From: Incurvaria masculella
Lineage: Eukaryota > Arthropoda > Insecta > Lepidoptera > Incurvariidae
Direction: 5' to 3'
NCBI GenBank assembly: GCA_946894095.1
Contig: OX335658.1
Span: forward strand, 14,437,001-14,501,000
Length of the DNA: 64,000 nucleotides
Part shown: positions 41,349-52,896 of the stretch, piece after piece
Numbering within the stretch: position 1 is the stretch's first letter
Layout of the letters: each line of letters begins with the position of its first letter
Translations under genes and position numbers: made by a program
Notes under the pieces: model-generated
Told to the model about the DNA's origin: nothing
The model's input: the letters and a program-made list of their open reading frames with translations, nothing else
Database searches by the model: none

Positions 41349-43202
41349 AGCCTCTCCTCCCAAGTCGGAACAGACTCGTCTGCGCAAGGCGGATTGTGGG
41401 TGTCGCTACGCGTTGCGGGTAAAGGAGCATCTGCGAAATGGCTTGTCTACATGACCGATAACGACCACACTTCAGTCAGCAGAAAGCTATTTCCATGTAA
41501 TTTAATAGTTATTACGGCAGTTCATTTCAAATCGCTGTGAGAAAAAAAAATATTGCCCTGCTAACCCCCTGATTTCACCACCTCCAGCTACCAGAGCCGG
41601 TAGTCTCAGTTCTCACCTAATTTGGCATTCACGTAACTTCAAAGTTCCGTAAAAACGTGAAACTCCATACAAGTTTTTACTAGATATTCCGTGGTTTTAC
41701 TTCTTCAAGCTGTCAAAGTCAAACTCGGACTTCCGATTTGTATGAAAACGCGGAGTCGACGTAAGCGGCAACGTCGACGTATTTACGGCCACGTTGAGTA
41801 AGCTGTCAAATCAAACTCGGACTCGCAAATGTTAGTTCGCTCAACGCCCACTGCGCGCGCTCTTCAATTTCTCCATACATTTGAAAACGCCCAACGATCG
41901 GTTTGCCGTAAACGCCAGTTTAGGTGAGAACTCGGACTGACTACTCAGAGCCCACTTGTCACCTAAATTGGCGTTAGTGCCAAACCGAATGACTCTCAAT
42001 CCAATATCTTGGGAGTTAGTTTGCACGCTATGCCTCCGCAGTGTGGTAGGTAGGTACTAAGGATTTGGACGTTGTGTAAAATACGATAATAATAATAATC
42101 ATTAAACTTAATTATAACTTAAAACAACAAACAATATATTACTTACGATAGATTGCCATAACTTTTGTCTTCCAGCTATTTTAAATGACCTGCCATTATA
42201 GCTTTTTTTTTTTACATTTAAAAAGCTACCTAATTCAATTAATGTGGTATTTATTGGTTCTTAGACCAGCTTCCATAAATGTTTGCCGATTCTCCTTTGT
42301 GAAATGACACCGCTTCGAAATTAATGTTTTCTTTTCTTCGAAACGACCACATATTGGCTGATTCATGTAGTATTTTACAATTTTACACTAGACTTTAATT
42401 CAATGGAAAATCATAATTAACCTACACTGCTGGCTATTGGCAGACCCAGCAAGGGTAAGGCCTTATGTAAATTCTATTAAACATTGTTATTTTGTTTTCT
42501 AAATGCATTTAAGAACCAATACTAAAAAGGGTTTTTGGTTACAGATTAAAAATATGATTTAAATTAATTTGTTATGTTGATAGTCTGTGAGAGTGGTCAC
42601 TAGAGTGATGGGATGTGAATGTAATGTCTGAAATAAAGTGTAAATAAAAAAATGTTAAAACAAATAACAGTAGACGGCCGCAGTCTGCTTTTCCTTGAAT
42701 TCTTCCACACTTCAGCCCGCTGCTCACTCCTCTTGGTGATGGTACACATCAAAATAGGATATATAATGAATACAATTTTGGCAGCATCCGTTTTTGAATG
42801 CAACTAGACATGGATGCCAATGGAACCACACCCATCGTCATATTTGCTTAGTACACCGTATTCTCGAAGGAATTAGGTGCCATGCCTTCTGCACAGCTAC
42901 ATTTAACTTTACTGAAAATATTGACAATTTTTCATTGCCGCTTCAATCATCTTTTCATCCAATGCGATGGGAGGAAGAGGTAAAAGATGAAATAAAAAAT
43001 AGGCCCGCATGTAAACATCACCTGGTCATCTTTTTATGTATTGTATCAAATGCAAACTTTTGACAATGCCAAGTGTTCACTGCATTGCAAAGAAGGACAA
43101 TAAATAAAATACAATACATACAAAATTAGATATGAGATAAATGAAAGAATGATAGATAGTACTGACAATTGTTTTTTTTTTATAATCGGCATGTGAAAAC
43201 TA
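41349..43202. other. Convergent intergenic region TIM50 / TAF1C-like
   Basis: The two genes end towards each other here. Contents are TIM50 3' UTR sequence (not delimited), the MITE at 41602-41940 with a partial extra end to about 42000, a SINE body fragment on the - strand at about 42785-42985, and AT-rich unique sequence. I see no additional exon. Confidence 0.6.
41602..41940. repeat. 338-bp MITE, inverted copy of 30198-30535
   Basis: It begins agtctcagttctcacctaat and ends taggtgagaactcggactga, with the same internal phrases as the BLM intron copy in opposite orientation (gtggttttacttcttcaagc, gcggagtcgacgta). A further partial terminus (tcacctaaattggcgtta) lies at about 41960-41977. Confidence 0.75.
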
Positions 43203-46200
43203 TTAGTTCAACCCCTCCAAGTTCCACGCTTCCAATAAACCATCATCAAACCTTTCAGACTCAAATAACTCCATTATTGAATTCTCAGAGAACTTCACTC
43301 GACTCTTCCGTCTCCTGGGGGCGTCAGAGCCAGAGGGGCGTGCGTTTCGGCTGTGTGCCAACAGAGCTGATAGATCTACCACTTCTGTCACTTGAAACTT
43401 TTCGGGAACAACTCGCAGATACTTGGTCCACTCCTCCAATTCTTTGGAGAAATCCTTGCGCGCAACGCTTTCGAGATGCTCAGGGAACAGTGTTTGAACG
43501 GAGATATCACCTAGAGAATTCTGAACGTATATCTCGAAATTCTCATCATTTTCCCGCACAAGTAAACCTGTGATAGCGGTGCTCAATCGCCGGTCTACAT
43601 ACAACGTTGGGTCCAAGCACAACTTCTTTGTACGTGCCTCGTTCAGTGAATCGAAGATAGTTCGCGGCTTGTAAGGCATGACCATGCAGTCGGGCGGCAT
43701 CCCGGCATTCAGATGAGCCGCGTCGTTGACTACGATGGTGACGTCTTCCGGCCACTGGCTGCTCAGGGTCACCAGCTCCTTGCCGGCCTCGTAGTCGTTG
43801 ACGGAGATGTGCACCGGAGGGCACTCCATGCCGTGCGTCCAGCGACTCAACACCGTTGGTTTTAAGCTGCTGTTAGATCTCACGTCCACACAGAATAGAT
43901 GGTGATTGGTCCCATAGTAGAAACAGTGTGGTATTCTTTCCGATTTCCTTATCACGCTTATTTCATTGCATTCATCACACAATACTTTGTGGTTTTTGAT
44001 GGTAAAGGCCTTTGTGTGAGTCCGTTTGTCGAATATGTGTATGGCTTTTTTAGTTGTGTGAACGTAATGGAGTCGGTCGAAGCTTTGCACCGTATTCCAG
44101 TTGTTGAGATGATCAGGTTCTTTGTTTAGTATTACACTTTTGCTTTTCCCCGTGTTTAAATTGACGATATCAACTGTATCATCCAATGAAGTAATGTAAA
44201 GTATATTCTGGTGATGATGATCAAACTCTATGCTCGTGTATGCTACCTTCGACTCGAACGTTTTGGTGACGTGTAATGTGGGGTCTTCATTGTCTTCAAC
44301 TTTCAACAAAAATACTTTATTCATTGTTCTAAGTGCTATTACCATGTTCTGTGTAGAACAATTTGTTTCCAATATGAAGTTCTTTTCACCGCAGTCGAAG
44401 GAAAATGTTTCATTGAAATTTGGTACCATATCATTTTTATGACACCTTGTTAAGTCTGCAAAAAGGAAATTAGCCTAATTAGATGCACTTTTCTCAATTT
44501 TTTAAATGGATTGTACTGCTTAATCTTCCAATTATACCAAATGTGCTTGCCGACGCATGATTCCATAATATTCGAATGGTTTTACAACATATATATATAT
44601 TAGAAGTAGAAAGTTCTAAGGTTTACTTTAAACTGTATTTGTTGAACTTAATAAAAATATTTGTTTCACTTACGGTTTCCCGGTGAGGGATGCCGTCCTG
44701 GGGCAACATGTTTAGTAGGAGAAACCATTTGACGAACAGGGCTGTGATACGTAACTCCACTCCGGTGGTCCTGGTGAGAGGCGAAACATGTCGCCCCAGT
44801 ACGGCATCACGCACCGAAAAATCGTAAGTTCACAAATATTATAGAGGTAGAAATCGTTTGACATGGGCCTTCCCGCTCAACTCCCCATACAAACTTGGAA
44901 TGAAGTAAATGCGCATATTTCTTATCAGAGATCACAACATTATACTCAAAACAGCTTTATTTGATCGATCTAGATGTCCATTGGTATTGTTAAATAGTGT
45001 TTAGTTTCTAAATTATATGTTCCGAAATTGCGTTTTATACAATAACTTTGGATGTGGAATCTTAAAAAGATTAGTCATCAAACCTAGCTTGTTTGATGAA
45101 CATTTATAATCAATTTGGTTTTTGTTTAATTTTCGACTACAGCGGGTGTGATTTACTTTTATCTATATGTCGTTTTGTAATTAAAATGTTCGTAAATCTT
45201 ACGAAATCAAACACTACGCGCATTGTCTGCTTTGTGGACATGTTGCATCCTCCTCACGGATCCTGTCTTTTTATTTGAAACACAGAAGGTCCCAGAGCGC
45301 AATAGCACGGTTTTGTACCGTGCCCGCGAATGAGTTAGTCCCGTCGGGAAGGGCCACCTTAAGGTTTGATTTTCCCATTTAGGTTAGACAACTAGCCGCT
45401 GGCGCCATCTGAACGATATGGGAAGCATTTTTTCAATCCTTTAATTTTTCATCCTAATTTCGAGTTGAGCATCGGATTTTTTTAAGATTACAGAAAATGG
45501 AAAATGTAAAATTTTATAATTTTTTTTTCTCTCTTCTGCAATGTGACGATCTGTGTTTCACACGATCAGCCATTTTTGTGTTGTACTATTGTACAGGATT
45601 TCTGTAATATATCTGTATAATAATTGGCTCAACTACCATACTTACACAGGCAAGTGAGCTCGCTATGCACTAAATAGTGATGGTGTTGTGACCTGACGCA
45701 GTGCAGGTTGCCACGGCCCGCATAGTACCAGTTGAAGTGACTTTGAAAGCGAGGGTCCGGCTCGCGCTGGGCGTGTGCGGCCATCTCCACTAAGTACTGC
45801 GGGCAACGCACCACCTCCGGACTCAGCCGCTTGTATCCCTCCATCAGCAGCTCTAAAGAGGTGCGATGGATTAGTGTTTATTTATTTATTTATTTATTTA
45901 TATAGGAGGAAATACACACACGAACAATGAAAGCAGTAACAATAACAAATAATTAGAATTTGCTCGTATCCAAAGATATTCCTCACTGATACATAACAAA
46001 ACATTACAGAGAAGAAAAGGTGGTGCATGCGGAATTACAAACTGGGAACATACATATACATAGGAATTTAATTTTGATAAATAAGAATTAAAAATCATCG
46101 TTGGAGCCATTTCTGACTTCCGAGAAACCGATATTTGGGCGAAATTTCCCAGTGGATGACTATCGACCATATTTAGGGAAAATTAGTGGTGAGTTATTAT

Positions 46201-48132
46201 TGTGTCATCTAGCTATTTAAGACCAACGAAATAGTTGGTTTCCTAATGATGTTTTCCTTTACAGTAAGAATTAGTGTTTTATGAATGAACTGATCAAACT
46301 AATAGATAAAGATAGCATACCAACACCTCTCGCAGAAAGTGGCACAGACCCAAACCACTAGTCTACGAACATGATTCGGGGGAGGCCTTACGATTTTTTT
46401 TTATTATGACTGGAACTTATTTATAGTGGAAAATGTTTACATTCCTGCGGATTCCATGCCATGTAGGCGTACAGAATGAAAAATTTAGGCAATGAAAAAG
46501 CTAAAAGACTAGCAAAAAGAGCAACTTTAAACAAAAATAAATTTGATCGACCCAAGCGGGTTCTAGATATGACCGTTTTTAACCGTTGAGATTGCCCATG
46601 GTTCGGATTCCACGTAAACCTGTACTTACTTACTAGGTGGTTAATCCCGCCCTGGTTTGTACTACCGAATTTAAATAATGGTGATGGTCGAAGCGGCAAT
46701 GAGCATTGTCCGTGTTTTCCATCCAGTTCAATGTATTGGCAATATGCTGAGCAATACAAGGAAGGTCCTGGCATGATACCTAGTAAGGCTAATATCATGA
46801 CAGTTGGTATTAGTTTTCCATGTCCAGTTACATGAATAACCACACCTACTGTCATGATAGCTCAACATAACACATTCCCGAAGGAATTAAACGCCATTTC
46901 AGAACTTCCCGTTTATGGATATGGTTGTGGTACCAGTTATAAACATTGAATATTATCCTAACACACCGCATTCCCGAAGGAATTTCCCGTTATGAGCACA
47001 GCTACATGGACGGGATGGAAAACACGGACAATCTTTCATTGAATGCGATGGTGCTAACCCGAACGGGCTTAAATGCCAGGTTTACCAGCTAAAACGAAGC
47101 CCAACAACTATTACTTTAGCAAAATTACTAAAATAAATTGACCATCATGTGATGGCATTAATTTTTGGAGTTGAGCCGCCAAATTTAAGATTACGGAGTG
47201 TTTCGATCACCACGTCATACCTTATGCACATTTCTCATCAATTGCCAATCAAAGTTCAAAGCCTTTGCAGCGCCTGGTGGCATTCGTACATTTCGATTTT
47301 TTTGATAATTCATTTTATATCCATGATATAAGGCTCCAAAGATTCGTATCAAAATATGTTCTTAGATTTTCACCGTTGCTGTGCATAATATTTTTAAAAC
47401 TTACGGTTTTCTGATGTGCAATGCCGTGCTTGGCCGTTGGAGGTGAAACATGTCGGCCAAGCACGGCATTGCACACCAGAAAACCGTAAATTTTTCAAAA
47501 CATCATATCAAAATGTTTAAGGGCATACGCCCTTTATGGATATAAGTTTAGTTAAAAAAAAATCAAAACGTATAGACTAGTTACTAGTTAGTAGCTCTCA
47601 GTTTATTGAATGTTGCGCACATTCAGAAACATATTTTTTAATTTGACTGAGGATACGGGCATGTGCCACTGTATGGAAGTCGATCACATCATTATCCTCT
47701 TAAGGCACTCTGCTCACTAGAAAAACCTATTCATAACAGTTCATGCATACCCATCTTTCTGGAGGAAAGCCTCTGCATGAACCAGGACTTGTCGATCCAT
47801 TTCTTTTTAACTAGCAAATACTCGGCGACAGGATCTCGGACGGAAATGTGCCTCGGCGGGGCCATAAACTTCGGGAGATTGCATCTGTATGCGAACGGCT
47901 CGAAATAGTCTTCGGGCAGTTCCCCATCCCAGTCGCTGGGAAACGTGGCCAGGTTGTGGCCCACCACGGTGCAGTGGTTGGAGGGAGCCGACACGGGTAG
48001 CTTGCCGAGCACTTGACAGTAGAATTTGTAGGCATTGGGATTCTTGTGCTGCAACTCTTCCACTATGCTCTTGATTGGTGCCGCATTGTCCAAGTTATTC
48101 GCACCGGACTCGTGGAGGGGTATGCGCTTTTT
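43203..48132 (-). CDS. TAF1C-like RNA polymerase I factor, 3 exons plus short first exon
   Basis: Exons 5'-3' on the - strand: 48132-47751, 45852-45646, 44455-43203. Phases agree, giving 613 residues from these three. The first exon is elsewhere, because the 48132 boundary is a clean acceptor (gacttcag) with KKRIPLHESG following. The large last exon has repeated beta-propeller-like segments (for example ILYITSLDDTVDIVNLNTGK, KAIHIFDKRTHTKAF). It also has an HxLxCVDVRS segment, then RWTHGMECPPVHISV, which resembles the conserved 'W.HG...PP' region of TAF1C, the SL1 subunit that brings RNA polymerase I to rDNA. The C-terminus is basic and then acidic (PRRRKSRVKFSENS). Middle-exon text includes FQSHFNWYYAGRGNL. 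TAF1C is my reading from family memory; another WD40-like nuclear protein is possible. Confidence 0.7.
44655..44836. repeat. Foldback element, GAAACATGTCG family
   Basis: The left arm ttcacttacggtttcccggt, then gatgccgtcctggggcaaca, pairs with the right arm tgtcgccccagtacggcatc, then cgtaagttcac. The loop holds gaaaccatttgacgaacagg. The same design is seen at 47399-47490. It lies in the intron of the TAF1C-like gene before the last exon. Confidence 0.7.
44861..45363. repeat. Second copy of the CTTAAG MITE
   Basis: It runs from acatgggccttcccgctcaa to gtcgggaagggccaccttaa and has the same interior order as 2195-2739 with scattered changes and small deletions (about 500 bp against 545). It lies directly after the foldback element at 44655-44836. 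Confidence 0.75.
46556..46845 (+). repeat. SINE body copy
   Basis: It matches the copy at 13235-13505 more closely than the tRNA-headed copies (gaccgtttttaaccgttgag, catggttcggattccacgta), then runs through the shared body to tccatgtccagttacatgaa. Another body fragment in reverse orientation follows at about 46850-47075. Both are in the TAF1C-like intron. Confidence 0.6.
46850..47075 (-). repeat. SINE body fragments, reverse orientation
   Basis: Two broken pieces of the SINE body follow each other (cattcccgaaggaattaaac, then cattcccgaaggaatttccc, then ggaaaacacggacaatcttt). This suggests a nested or internally duplicated insertion. Confidence 0.5.
47399..47490. repeat. Near-perfect 38-bp-arm palindrome
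   Basis: The arm acttacggttttctgatgtg, continuing caatgccgtgcttggccg, is answered after a loop (ttggaggtgaaacatgt) by cggccaagcacggcattgca, continuing caccagaaaaccgtaa. Only one or two mismatches are visible, so it is recent or maintained. It belongs with 44655-44836 and 13548-13622. Confidence 0.8.
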
Positions 48133-48153
48133 CTGAAGTCAAGTCAAGAATCA

Positions 48154-48529
48154 TTAAGAATGGCCCGTAAGCTATGTTCCTCATACAAAGGTTAGTTTAC
48201 TAATCATTTGAAAAACACTATTCCGATTTGCTTGATATTTGGTATATAATATTCTACAATAAATATCTGTGACTGAAAGTTTTTGTTTTGCTGAAAAATC
48301 TAACGCAAGTCAAATAACAGGCAAAATAAAATCTTCATAAAAATTTTCTTTTCTCTGTTGTGACACAGGATACATTTTTCGAATAAACAAACACGTGCGG
48401 ACATCGATATTTGTTGCCTGATAGTAAGTCCCAAATATCAAGAAATTTGGAACAGTGGTTTTGAAATGATTAATAAACTACATTTGTATGGGGAGCGTAA
48501 TTTTCTGATGCTTATGGGCCCACCTTAAG
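48154..48529. repeat. TTAA MITE, first of a tandem pair
   Basis: It begins ttaagaatggcccgtaagct and ends gcttatgggcccaccttaag, with the same family interior as 12105-12480. It shares its right TTAA with the next copy. It starts about 20 bp upstream (in transcript terms) of the acceptor of the TAF1C-like exon at 47751-48132. Confidence 0.75.
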
Positions 48530-48874
48530 AACGGCCCGTAAGCCATGCTCCCCATACAAACGTTGTTTACTAATCATTTGGAAACTGCTATTCCAATTAA
48601 ATTGATATTTAATATCTAATATCAGGTAACAAATATCTGTGTCTGCATGCTTTTGTTTTTTTGAAAAATCCAAACCGAATTAGTTAGAGAGTTTTCTCTG
48701 TGGTTTGACCCAGAATTCATTTTCCGAAAAAACAAAGCCATGCAGACACAGATATTTGTGGCCTAATATTAGATACCAAATATCAAGTAAGTTGGAACAG
48801 TGGTTTTGAAATTATTAGTAAACTACGTTTGTATGGAAGGCGAAATTTTGTGATGCTTACGGGCCCACCTTAAG
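48525..48874. repeat. TTAA MITE, second of a tandem pair
   Basis: It begins ttaagaacggcccgtaagcc at the TTAA that ends the previous copy and ends gcttacgggcccaccttaag. It carries the same inner arms (gacacagatatttgt both ways). Head-to-tail sharing of a single TTAA indicates insertion of one element at the end of another. Confidence 0.75.
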
Positions 48875-48889
48875 TTGCAAGATTTAAAG

Positions 48890-49248
48890 CAGCGGTGCCC
48901 AACTGCGAAACAAAGTATTGAAAGCTGCGAAAACAAGGCCGGCCGGCCAGGTGCTTCTTCAGACAATGTTTGAAGGACCCATTGAGGTGCCCGATGATGT
49001 TCATGGGCGTTCGGGAGGCGGGGGGGGGGGGGGGGGTGACTTTACGAAAACCCAGCCCGCTCAGGTGCTCCTTCAAGATGACTTTGATTCATATGATGCA
49101 GCGTAATTTAGTTATTGTTTATTTCATTTATTTTACCCAATATAATCATTGAAAATGGGTGTATTTCAATTCCCATTTTGGTCACGGGCACCTAGAAAAC
49201 AGGCCGCAGGCTTCCAGGTGCCCGCGAGCTACCGGTTGGGCACCGCTG
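48890..49248. mobile_element. hAT-type non-autonomous element with 8-bp TSD
   Basis: The terminal inverted repeats are cagcggtgcccaac and gttgggcaccgctg. They are flanked by eight-base duplications atttaaag (48882-48889) and atttgaag (49249-49256), which differ by one base. This is the classic hAT layout. The interior contains a LINE-tail fragment (about 48910-48960, matching 28780-28810) and a run of 17 G. No transposase is present. Confidence 0.8.
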
Positions 49249-49627
49249 ATTTGAAGAAATGGGAATTATTGCATATACGCTTTCGCTCTGAATTGTGATC
49301 GAAACTAATTCGTATGGCAGAAGTATAGCCACGAGTCAGTGTAAAAGTTCTAACTGCAGTTAGTTTGCTTACAAATTCGAGACTCGCAACATCTACTGTT
49401 CGTTCCTTGTAAAGTGTCCTCCGTACTTGGAACTCGAGAAAAATCAGTAGTAAGCGAACTCACTCGCCTTCGCTGCCGCCATTGTATGCTGAAGTAGCTA
49501 TGCCGCCCTGATACTAACGAGTTTAGGATGCTACTTCCATCGCTTACGACTAATCAGAAAGATACAATCACTCCGAGCTGATTCGTTGAGACTTACAAAT
49601 TGACAATTTTAAGTAAATAAGAGTTAC

Positions 49628-49639
49628 CTTACGTGACAT
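49628..49639 (-). other. Candidate first exon of TAF1C-like gene (MSRK)
   Basis: On the - strand ATG TCA CGT AAG is followed at once by GTAACT. Joined to the exon ending at 48132 it would give MSRKKKRIPLHESG in phase 0. It competes with the candidate at 50419-50439, and only one needs to be right. The evidence is splice phase and a start codon only. Confidence 0.3.
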
Positions 49640-49957
49640 GCCTTTTAAGTGTTGTCAGGCAGGGTTAGAGCCCTGCCTAACTAGTGCCTTCATGGGCAAA
49701 TTCGAAACTATAAGATATAGTAAAAACACCCAAAGGATTTTGATAAAAACTAAAACAACATTATTCAATTTGGAAAAAAAATCTATCCGGGAATCGAACT
49801 TGTTGATTTTGAGAATAATAGCACACCTGTATTATTGTACCTACCAATAGTGTCACTTATAAGGAATAAATTCTCTTAAATAGTGTTAAGCGGCAAATTA
49901 AAGTAAAGTAAATATACTTTTTCATACTAAGCAGGTACGTCGCTTATTCCAAGGAAT

Positions 49958-50066
49958 GTGACATGTATGTATGTATATACTGGGGGTACATAACTGGGCT
50001 CTTTCTTCAATTAATGTGTCCTTGCTTCACGGTCGATTATACATACATACATGTCACATTCCTTTT
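49958..50066. repeat. Inverted repeat aaggaatgtgacatgtatgt
   Basis: The arm at about 49959-49984 is repeated inverted at about 50041-50066 (acatacatgtcacattcctt). It encloses about 55 bp. The arms contain ATGT repeats. This is a small foldback element with no coding content. Confidence 0.7.
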
Positions 50067-50418
50067 TTAAAGTAAAGTGTTGTCGCCTTCATGCCAAAAA
50101 TAAACACTAGTTCGCGATGCTGGCTTTGTGTTCGTACTTTCTGATTTGCTTATTGTCACGTACTGCACTACACTGCCACAAAAGGGTCTCCTGTGTCCGC
50201 AAGTACTTGGAAGCGAGGAATCTCTCACGATTGTAAGTGTAACCCATCGACAGTGTAACCCCTTGAGGTCTTAAAAAGTAATTAGCTAAGTAGTTTCTTA
50301 ATGTAGTTGGCGAGTTGCGAAGTGAAAGCAAAATTGAATTTAACGGGAATATTAATCCTTTTCCGTGTACAATGCATGGGCTGAGATTTATTTATAAATA
50401 GTGATTCGAAAAACTTAC

Positions 50419-50439
50419 TTTGGACTTCCCAGCGTTCAT
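50419..50439 (-). other. Candidate first exon of TAF1C-like gene (MNAGKSK)
   Basis: On the - strand ATG begins MNAGKSK and is followed by a consensus donor GTAAGT. Phase 0 matches the acceptor exon at 48132-47751, giving MNAGKSKKKRIPLHESG. The donor is better than that of the alternative at 49628-49639. The intron would be about 2.3 kb and contain two TTAA MITEs and a hAT-like MITE. Confidence 0.4.
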
Positions 50440-50999
50440 GATGTTTTATGGTTTTTAGATACGAAGCCAAAGAATTTAATACACACGAAGCGTTGCAGCG
50501 AAAATAATGACATCGAGAAAAAAATCGGCCCCGCCAAATAAAACGCACGTGAATGTAATGGCAAAGAGTATAAACAGATTCGGAGAATATTGTTTTCCAC
50601 AACAAAGTATGTGAATACCAAAGAAAAGATAAGTAATGAAAATTCCTGCATCCCAAGATGCGTATATTGCAGCGATTGCAGAGAGTCCCTACCTTCCAAA
50701 ATGCGACTATTGCAGAGATTACAGCAAAATACTCGTACCCCCCCCCCCTTCCGAATTGCTCACATTCACTCCCGTAAACGTCATGTTGAAATAAGGGACG
50801 TGACACTAGACCGAACACACATCATCACCATCATTATATGGGTCTTCTGCACGATTTTGTGTGCAGGTACGGGCCTCAAAGTATCCCCTATTACCCGGAC
50901 TGTTTCTCGGCATGTTCTGCAGTGCCGGTCCTTGGTCAGCCGCTATAAGCTAACGACGGGCGGGCGTCATCTCATCGAGACTTTGAGTGGGCACTGCGT

Positions 51000-52330
51000 T
51001 TACGTAATTCCTGGCCGAACGACGGGGAGCGCAGCAGCAGTTCTCGGGGCAGCGGACGTCCTTCGGGCGTGCACTGCGTGCAGGGGAGCAAGGTTGGTGA
51101 GGTGTGAATGTGGTGAAGCATCGGCGCGCTCGAACATGTGAATCCCTCCACCACCGGGGGCATCTGCACCACAGATTACCAATATCTGCACGTCGTTGGC
51201 GATTACGTCATTTCTGACGAAGCGCCCGCTCCCTATTATCATGCGGAGGGTGACATTTTGCTGAACCTGGTTTCTCTTCCTCTGAGTGGCTGAGCTTAAC
51301 ACATACCACGATGGTGCTGCGTAGGTGAGTCGCGAGCGGACGTATATTTTGTAGATCCTCAGCTTTGCTCGCAACGGCAGTCTTGTGAGTGAGTGGTCTC
51401 AGGAGTGCGCGTGCCGCCTTGAATTGTCAGGTGACATGATCCAGCATAGGCGTCTTGCGTAATGACCGGTCGATGGTACAGCCGAGGTAGCGTACTGAGG
51501 ATTGCCACCCTACGCTCTGACCTCCGAGCTGCAGGTTGCGTGGGTATGTGCGCTGTTGGCCAGTTACAATGGCGGCCGTTTTCCCGACATTAACGGCCAT
51601 CCTTCACTTGTCCAGCCACTCAGGTAGCAGGTCCAGCAACCGCTGCATTTTCGAGGCTGCCACGTCCGCCCGGCCCGATGAGGCGAAGTAAGCGCTGTCG
51701 TCCGCAAACAGCGCGAGCATCACGTCTTCTTCCCACTCCTGTAGATGCCCTAACAGCGTGGGGTTATCATTTATGTAGGCCGCATAGAGTAACGGCAAAA
51801 GGCCCTGCCCTATGGCACACCTGCCATGATCGGCCGCGTGGGTGAGTCAGGTCCGTCCGACATAAAACTGACGTCGTTTAAGAAAGGACGCTACTGTCCT
51901 CAGGATTCCAAGTGGTATGGTGCTGTCCAGCAGCTTGTGCAAGAGCTCCGCGTGCCATACACGGTCGGTGCCATTCTCAATATCAAGAAAGACACCCACA
52001 CTGTAAAGGCCACGTATTCGCTCAACTGCGTGAGCTGGGGGTGGCTGCGGAAGCCAAACTGCTCATAACTAAGTGGGTCATGTGGTTGGATTTTTCGCAG
52101 TAGCAGGCGCTCAAACAGCTTCGCAATCTGGGACAGTAGCGTAATGGGTCAATAGCTATCAGGTAGACGGCGGGCTTTGCCGGGCTTGGGGAGGATGATG
52201 ACCTTTCCAGTCTTCCATGCGGCCGAGAAATGTACGGTTCGGATGATGCCATTGAAGATCTTGGTCAATGCGACGGATGATCTTCAAGGCATCTGCAGAA
52301 AGGCCGTGAAACCGTGCGCGTTTTGTACGT
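51000..52330 (-). mobile_element. Degraded Jockey-type LINE reverse transcriptase
   Basis: On the - strand, frames interrupted by shifts give KPGKARRLPDSY.PITLLSQ, then KLFERLLLRKI near 52080-52200, LLPLLYAAYINDNPTLLG near 51750, and the catalytic-type FADDSAYFAS at about 51690. A tail YKIYVRSRLTYAAPSWYVLS follows near 51330. These are fingers/palm landmarks of Jockey-clade non-LTR elements in the right order. Frameshifts and stops show it is dead. No endonuclease domain was recognised. Confidence 0.8.
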
Positions 52331-52729
52331 TTTGTGTGCGGTCTAGAGTCACATCCCTTATGACAACAAGTCGTTCACGGGAGTGAATATTATAAATTTG
52401 GAACGGTCATGTACGCGCATATTGTTGAAATCTCTGCCATATACGCATTTCGGTACGGACCGCATATGTCCATCGTTAAATATCTGCATCGCCACCATCT
52501 GCCTCGCCCATAGAAATAGCGCGCATGCTAGGTCTATGGCCTCGCCAATAGAAAACTGATTCATCATATCGCAGTTGCAAGTTGCAAAATTTCCGTGCTT
52601 GTACTGCGGAGGTGCATACATATGTATCGCCAACAACTGGAGGCGCAGATGCGTCGCCAAAAACCGGAAACGCAAATGCGTCGACAAAGTGGGTGTGGTG
52701 TGGGAATATGTATATTATATTATGCTAGA

Positions 52730-52896
52730 TTAAGCCCCGGTTGCACGAAGAGACGGCCGAATTAATCAATGTTCAAACACGTCACTTTTAGTGATCCGCA
52801 TAGAGTTCCTTCCATACTGTCCACACAAAGTGACGTGTTTGATCATACTTTGACGTTGATTTTGATTTTTTGTCCGTTCGTGCACTCGGCCCTAAG
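52730..52896. repeat. Short hairpin MITE
   Basis: The left arm taagccccggttgcacgaag, through caaacacgtcacttt, is matched inverted by aaagtgacgtgtttgatcat, through ttcgtgcactcggccctaa. Arms are about 65-70 bp with gaps and the loop is about 30 bp. Confidence 0.65.

Noticed and set aside
50282..50818. 178-codon frame on the - strand
   Set aside because: No family resemblance, low-complexity and Cys/Phe-rich text, and it overlaps the candidate first exon of the TAF1C-like gene in another frame. Probably chance.
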